DNA of 64,000 nucleotides. It comes from Mangrovimicrobium sediminis (GTDB lineage: Bacteria; Pseudomonadota; Gammaproteobacteria; Pseudomonadales; Halieaceae). Each line of letters opens with the position of its first letter. Positions within the stretch are counted from its first letter, which is position 1. The stretch is from assembly GCF_004745945.1 (NCBI RefSeq), contig NZ_SRLE01000003.1, positions 28,719-92,718 of the forward strand, in the 5' to 3' direction. A program made the position numbers and the translations under genes. Below, piece by piece: positions 59,536 to 64,000 of the stretch. Under the pieces are notes generated by a model. That model saw only the letters and a list, made by a program, of their open reading frames with translations, searched no databases and was not told where the DNA came from.

Positions 59536-61629
59536 ATGCAACGAAAATCGGTTATGTGGGCGGGTCCGCTGGCGGGTTCGGTCGTCGGTTCGCTGGTGGG
59601 CATCAGCGCTGTTTTCGGCAGTACCAGCGCCGTGGCACACGAGCTGGAAGAGGTGGAGGTGACCGGCCGCAGGATCAACCTTGTGGGCGAGGCCTCATCG
59701 GCCTCGGAGGGGCTGGTGAGCCAGCAGGAAATCGCCCTGCGCCCCCTGCTGCGCACCGGCGAGGTGCTGGAACTGGTGCCCGGCCTGGTGGTGACCCAGC
59801 ACAGCGGCACCGGCAAGGCCAACCAGTATTTCCTGCGCGGCTTCAACCTTGACCACGGCACGGATTTCGCCACCTGGGTCGACGACATGCCGGTGAACAT
59901 GCGTACCCACGGCCACGGCCAGGGCTATACCGACCTCAACTTCCTGATTCCCGAGACAGTGGAATCGCTGGCCTACCACAAGGGCGCCTACTACGCCGAT
60001 GTCGGCGATTTCAGCAGCGCCGGCAGCGCGCGCATCGCCACCGCCGGCGCGTACGAGCGCAGCCTGCTGGAGATCACCGCGGGCGAGGACGAGTACTACC
60101 GGCTGGTGGGGCTGGGCAGCGTGGGCGTCGGTGCCGGCACGCTGGGCGTGGCGCTGGAGCTGAACAGCTACGCCGGGCCCTGGCGCGACATCGACGAGGA
60201 CCTCGAGAAACTCAACCTGCAGTTGCGCTACAGCCTGCCTGTGGCCGGCGGCGAGGCCACTATCGGCTTCATGGCCTACGACAACCAGTGGAACAGCGCC
60301 GACCAGATTCCCCGGCGCGCGGTGCGCTCGGGCCTGATCGATGAACTGGGCTCCATCGACACCAGCGTCGGCGGCGAGTCCAGCCGCTACAGCCTGAACG
60401 CCGGCTGGCGCGGTGACCACCTGGCGCTGTCCGCCTACGCCATTCGCTACGAGATGGACCTGTGGTCCAACTTCACCTACTTCCTCGACGACCCCGAGGC
60501 CGGCGACCAGTTCGAACAGGTGGACGAGCGCTGGGTCTACGGCGGGCGCGCCGAGTACACGCTGGACGGCACCCTCGCCGGCCGCGCACAAACCAATCGG
60601 TTTGGCGCCGAGTTCCGCTACGACGACATCGACGAAGTGGGCCTGTACCGCACGGCGCAGCGCCAGCGCGCCGGCGCCATTCGCAGCGACGCGGTGGAGG
60701 AAGGCAGCGTGGGCCTGTACTGGGAAAACCGCCTGCAGTGGAACCACCACTGGCGCAGCGTGCTCGGCGCGCGCTACGACTACTACGACTTCGAGGTGGA
60801 CCCGCGGGTGGCGCAAAACTACTACGGCGTGGACCTGCGCGGCAACGGCGGCGGCAATGACGCCGACCAGGTCTCGCTCAAGGGCAGCGTGATCTACACC
60901 TTCAACCCGCAGTGGGAGGCCTACGCGTCTATTGGGCAGGGGCTGCACTCCAACGACGCCCGCGGCACTACCATCGAGGTCGACCCCATCGACGGCTCCG
61001 CGGTGCCGCCGGTGGACCCGCTGGTGGAATCCCTGGGCTATGAGGTAGGTGTGCGCGGCTTCTGGAACGAGCGACTCAACACCTCGCTGGCGCTGTGGTC
61101 GCTGGAACTGGACAGCGAGCTGCTGTTCGTCGGCGACGCCGGCACCACCGAGGCCAGCCGCGAATCACAGCGCCAGGGCGTCGAGCTGACCGCCTACTAC
61201 CGCATCAGCGACCACTGGACCTTCGACCTCGAATACGCCTGGACCGACGCGGAATTCACCGACGACGCCCCAGAGGGCGACGAGATTCCCGGCGCCATCG
61301 AGCAGGTCTGGCAGGCCGGCATCAGCCTCGACACCGGCGACGGCCCGTTTGGCAGCCTGCGCTGGCGCTACTTCGGCGAGCGCCCGCTGGTGGAAGACGG
61401 CAGCGTGGAGTCCGACAGCAGCAGCCTGGTGAACCTGCGCCTGGGCTACCGCTGGGAGCACTGGGAAGTGACACTCGACGCGCTGAACCTGCTGGACAGC
61501 GACGATCACGACATCGACTACTTCTACGCCTCGCGCCTGCCCGGCGAGCCGGCCGGGGGCGTGGAGGACGTCCACTACCACGTGCTGGAGCCGCGCACCC
61601 TGCGCGCGGCCATCAGCTACCAGTTCTAG
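59536..61629 (+). CDS. TonB-dependent outer-membrane receptor
   Basis: This 697-residue protein has a signal peptide (to SAVAHE). A TonB-box-like EEVEVTG precedes a plug domain (EVLELVPGLVVTQHSGTGKA, YFLRGFNLDHGTDFATWVDD). A His-rich loop with THGHGQGYTDLN follows, then a 22-strand-type barrel ending in ISYQF. The plug and barrel are complete. The His-rich extracellular loop suggests metal or metal-chelate binding; no siderophore genes are nearby. It is divergent from the BlaI/M56 genes, which may regulate it. Confidence 0.93.
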   Translation: MQRKSVMWAGPLAGSVVGSLVGISAVFGSTSAVAHELEEVEVTGRRINLVGEASSASEGLVSQQEIALRPLLRTGEVLELVPGLVVTQHSGTGKANQYFLRGFNLDHGTDFATWVDDMPVNMRTHGHGQGYTDLNFLIPETVESLAYHKGAYYADVGDFSSAGSARIATAGAYERSLLEITAGEDEYYRLVGLGSVGVGAGTLGVALELNSYAGPWRDIDEDLEKLNLQLRYSLPVAGGEATIGFMAYDNQWNSADQIPRRAVRSGLIDELGSIDTSVGGESSRYSLNAGWRGDHLALSAYAIRYEMDLWSNFTYFLDDPEAGDQFEQVDERWVYGGRAEYTLDGTLAGRAQTNRFGAEFRYDDIDEVGLYRTAQRQRAGAIRSDAVEEGSVGLYWENRLQWNHHWRSVLGARYDYYDFEVDPRVAQNYYGVDLRGNGGGNDADQVSLKGSVIYTFNPQWEAYASIGQGLHSNDARGTTIEVDPIDGSAVPPVDPLVESLGYEVGVRGFWNERLNTSLALWSLELDSELLFVGDAGTTEASRESQRQGVELTAYYRISDHWTFDLEYAWTDAEFTDDAPEGDEIPGAIEQVWQAGISLDTGDGPFGSLRWRYFGERPLVEDGSVESDSSSLVNLRLGYRWEHWEVTLDALNLLDSDDHDIDYFYASRLPGEPAGGVEDVHYHVLEPRTLRAAISYQF

Positions 61630-61655
61630 TTACGCGCAGCCCGGTGGCGAGGGCG

Positions 61656-63830
61656 TCAGGGCGCAACCGCCAGCGCCGCCGGGTCGTCGATACCCAGTTG
61701 CGCCAGCATGAAGGCATAGCCCGCGGCGATCTCCTCGTAGCGCCGGTAGCGCCCGGACTGGCCGCCGTGGCCGGCATCCATGTTGGTGCGCAGCAGCAGC
61801 CAGTTGTCGTCGGTCTTGCGGTGGCGCAGGCGCGCCACCCACTTGGCCGGCTCGAAGTACTGCACTTGGGAATCCCACAGCCCGGCGGTGACCAGCAGCG
61901 CCGGGTAGTCCTGCTCCGCCACCTGGTCGTAGGGCGAGTAGGCGAGCATGGTGGCGTAGTCCGGCTGGTACTTGGGGTTGCCCCACTCGCCGAATTCGTT
62001 GGTGGTCAGCGGGATGCTCTCGTCGAGCATGGTGGTCACCACGTCGACGAAGGGCACGTCGGCGATGATGCCGCGGTACAGCTCCGGTGCCAGGTTGGCC
62101 ACCGCGCCCATCAACAGGCCGCCGGCGCTGCCGCCGTTGGCGAACACCTTGTCGGGCGCGCCGTAGCCGGCCTGCACCAGGTGGCGGGTGACGTCGATGA
62201 AATCCGTGAAGGTATTCATCTTGTTGCCCAGCCGGCCCTGCTCGTACCAGTCGCGGCCCAGTTCCTGGCCGCCGCGGATATGCGCGATGGCGTAGACGAA
62301 GCCCCGGTCCAGCAGGGACAGCCGCGCCACCGAGAAGTCCGGCACCTCGGTATCCCCGTAGGAGCCGTAGCCGTAAACCAGCAGCGGGTTTGCACCGGCG
62401 CGGTACAGGTCCCTGCGGTAGACCAGCGACACCGGCACCCGGGCGCCGTCGCGGGCCGGGGCGTAGAAGAACTCGGAGGCGTAGCGCGCGGGGTCGAAGT
62501 CGCCCTCCACCGGCGCCACCTTGAGCACGCGGCGCTCGCCGCTGCCCATGTGGTACTCGACGGTGGTGTCCGGGTTGGTCAGGGTCTCCACCGAGTAGCG
62601 CAGCCAGGGCCAGTCGTATTCCTCGGAACCGATCAGCGACACGGCGTAGGCCGGCTGGTCGCCCTCGATCAGCACCGGCTCGCCGCCGCGCCAGCCGCGC
62701 ACCTCGATCTTGCGCTGGCCGTCGCGGTAAACGTTCAGGGCGAGGTAGTCGCGGAACACGTCGAAGCCCAGGATGAAGCTGTCCGCGCTGCCGGCCACCA
62801 GTTCGCGCCAGGTGGATTTCTGCGCGCTGCTCGCTATCGGGGCACTCATCAGGCGGAAGTTCTTCGCCTGCCAGTTGCTCAATACGATGAAGCGGCCGGC
62901 GTGGTCCTGGACCTCGTAGATGTGCCCCGGCTCGCGCGGCAGCACCGGGCGGAAGTTCAGGTCCGGGTCGTCGGCGGCGGCGTAGCGCACCTCGTTCTGC
63001 CCGGTGCTCTCCAGCAGGATGTACAGGAACTGGCCGGATTTCCCGCGGTAGAGGGTGATGAAATAGCTGTCGTCGGGCTCCGCATAGAGCTCGGTGTCGG
63101 CGCCGCTGTCACCCAGGCGGTGGCGCAGTACGCGCTTGCTGAGCAGGGTCACCGGGTCGTTCTCGATGTACAGTACCGAGGCGTTGTCGTCGCTCCAGGC
63201 CAGGTCCGGGCTGATGCCTTTGACCACATCGTCCAGCCAGCGGCCGCTTTGCAGGTCGCGGATGCGCAGCACGTACTGGCGGCGGCCGACCACGTCTTCG
63301 CTCACCGCCATCAGCCGGTTGTCCGGGCTGATGCTGTAGGCGCCCAACTGGTAGAAGCTGTGCCCCGCGGCGCGCTGGTTCTGGTCGAGCAGGATCTCCT
63401 CCAGCGCCTGCATGTCGCCGCGCCGGCGCGCCAGGATCGGGTAGTCCTTGCCGCTCTCGTAGCGCCGGTAATACCAGTAGCCGTTGTGGAAGCTGGGCGG
63501 GCTGGCGTCGTCGCTTTTCAGGCGGCCGACGATCTCCTCGAACAGGGCCTCGCGCAGCGGCTCGTAGGGGGCCAGCACCGCCTCGGTGTAGCTGTTTTCC
63601 GCTGCCAGGTAGGCCAGCACATCCGGGTCCTGCCGGGTGTCGTCGCGCAGCCAGTAGTAGGGATCGGCGCGATCGCCCTGGGGCGAGGTCACCACGTGCT
63701 GGCGGCGTTCCGCTGTGGGTGGCTGCAGGGTGTCTGTGAGGGCGGGTGTCGGGGGTTGCGTGGTGGTGCTGGTACACGCGGCAGTGAAAGCCAGCACCAG
63801 GGACAGTGCAGCCAGGGTCAGTCGTTTCAT
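61656..63830 (-). CDS. S9-family prolyl oligopeptidase (protease II/PtrB-like) with signal
   Basis: This 724-residue protein opens MKRLTLAALSLVLAFTAAC, a lipoprotein-like signal with Cys at the cleavage point. AGGA stands ahead of ATG 63830. An N-terminal propeller (ADPYYWLRDDTRQDPDVL onward) guards a C-terminal hydrolase with nucleophile Ser in NGGSAGGLLMG, and Asp (GLWDSQV) and His (DAGHGGQ) after it. Such enzymes cleave short peptides after basic or proline residues. Envelope location is inferred from the signal. It converges with the TonB receptor gene. Confidence 0.92.
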   Translation of the reverse strand: MKRLTLAALSLVLAFTAACTSTTTQPPTPALTDTLQPPTAERRQHVVTSPQGDRADPYYWLRDDTRQDPDVLAYLAAENSYTEAVLAPYEPLREALFEEIVGRLKSDDASPPSFHNGYWYYRRYESGKDYPILARRRGDMQALEEILLDQNQRAAGHSFYQLGAYSISPDNRLMAVSEDVVGRRQYVLRIRDLQSGRWLDDVVKGISPDLAWSDDNASVLYIENDPVTLLSKRVLRHRLGDSGADTELYAEPDDSYFITLYRGKSGQFLYILLESTGQNEVRYAAADDPDLNFRPVLPREPGHIYEVQDHAGRFIVLSNWQAKNFRLMSAPIASSAQKSTWRELVAGSADSFILGFDVFRDYLALNVYRDGQRKIEVRGWRGGEPVLIEGDQPAYAVSLIGSEEYDWPWLRYSVETLTNPDTTVEYHMGSGERRVLKVAPVEGDFDPARYASEFFYAPARDGARVPVSLVYRRDLYRAGANPLLVYGYGSYGDTEVPDFSVARLSLLDRGFVYAIAHIRGGQELGRDWYEQGRLGNKMNTFTDFIDVTRHLVQAGYGAPDKVFANGGSAGGLLMGAVANLAPELYRGIIADVPFVDVVTTMLDESIPLTTNEFGEWGNPKYQPDYATMLAYSPYDQVAEQDYPALLVTAGLWDSQVQYFEPAKWVARLRHRKTDDNWLLLRTNMDAGHGGQSGRYRRYEEIAAGYAFMLAQLGIDDPAALAVAP

Positions 63831-64000
63831 GGGTATCCTGTCATCGGGTAAGACGCTGTCCGCGCGCCTGCCCGGGGTTGGCAGGTGCTGGCGGACTCGC
63901 GTCGAGTATAGGGAAAAGCCGCGGCTGTGACACGCGTATTCCCGCACGGGCCAGCGGGTGGTTGGCTGGTGCAGGGCGGGGGTGAAGAGGGGCGGCGAGG

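Noticed and set aside
61095..63851. 918-codon plus-strand frame running from the TonB receptor into the peptidase
   Set aside because: Overlaps two recognised genes in another frame; no family features.

Overview
This is about 64 kb of GC-rich, densely coded bacterial DNA. The order tolA-tolB-pal-cpoB-queE-queC-tRNA-Lys at the left end is the arrangement seen in Pseudomonas and relatives. Together with the hybrid che genes, TonB-dependent uptake and Rieske/P450 oxidation genes, it points to an aerobic, probably motile gammaproteobacterium of the Pseudomonadales/Cellvibrionales type. The family assignment is inference; no rRNA is present.

Layout. 1-4.9 kb: Tol-Pal envelope genes, preQ0 biosynthesis (queE, queC), and tRNA-Lys with its own promoter and terminators. 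5-7.7 kb: a small membrane protein, a BTAD regulator fused to an alpha/beta hydrolase, and a secreted DUF3617-type protein. 8.1-23.4 kb: a signalling island with a REC-PAS-GGDEF-EAL protein overlapping a hybrid histidine kinase, then bacteriohemerythrin, a long hybrid CheA, CheW, an MCP, CheB and CheR. Three sequences resembling flagellar sigma-28 promoters precede its transcription units. 23.4-26.8 kb: two secreted proteins, one a 12-repeat YWTD propeller. 27.2-31.4 kb: a tightly overlapping four-gene operon (periplasmic cupredoxin, Cache-HAMP-GGDEF-EAL protein, DUF3034-like outer-membrane protein, lipoprotein-type truncated globin). This looks like a poorly described envelope-to-c-di-GMP sensing system and is the best candidate for new biology here.

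31.4-42 kb: a large protein of unknown function, an M20 peptidase, an extracellular nuclease, a sigma/VWA pair, a 47-residue membrane protein and an MddA-like methyltransferase. 42.4-49.1 kb: a winged-helix TPR regulator divergent from a three-subunit molybdenum hydroxylase operon with a MoaD-like protein. 49.3-53.5 kb: an RND efflux pair. 53.6-57.9 kb: a catabolic or biosynthetic oxidation cluster (P450, SDR, Rieske oxygenase, Rieske ferredoxin). 58-64 kb: a BlaI/M56 pair divergent from a TonB-dependent receptor, then an S9 oligopeptidase.

Three different palindromic elements share the core GGGGTCAGA. Each sits at or just after the 3' end of a gene, and two supply that gene's stop codon. No CRISPR array, prophage, complete insertion sequence or rRNA was seen.
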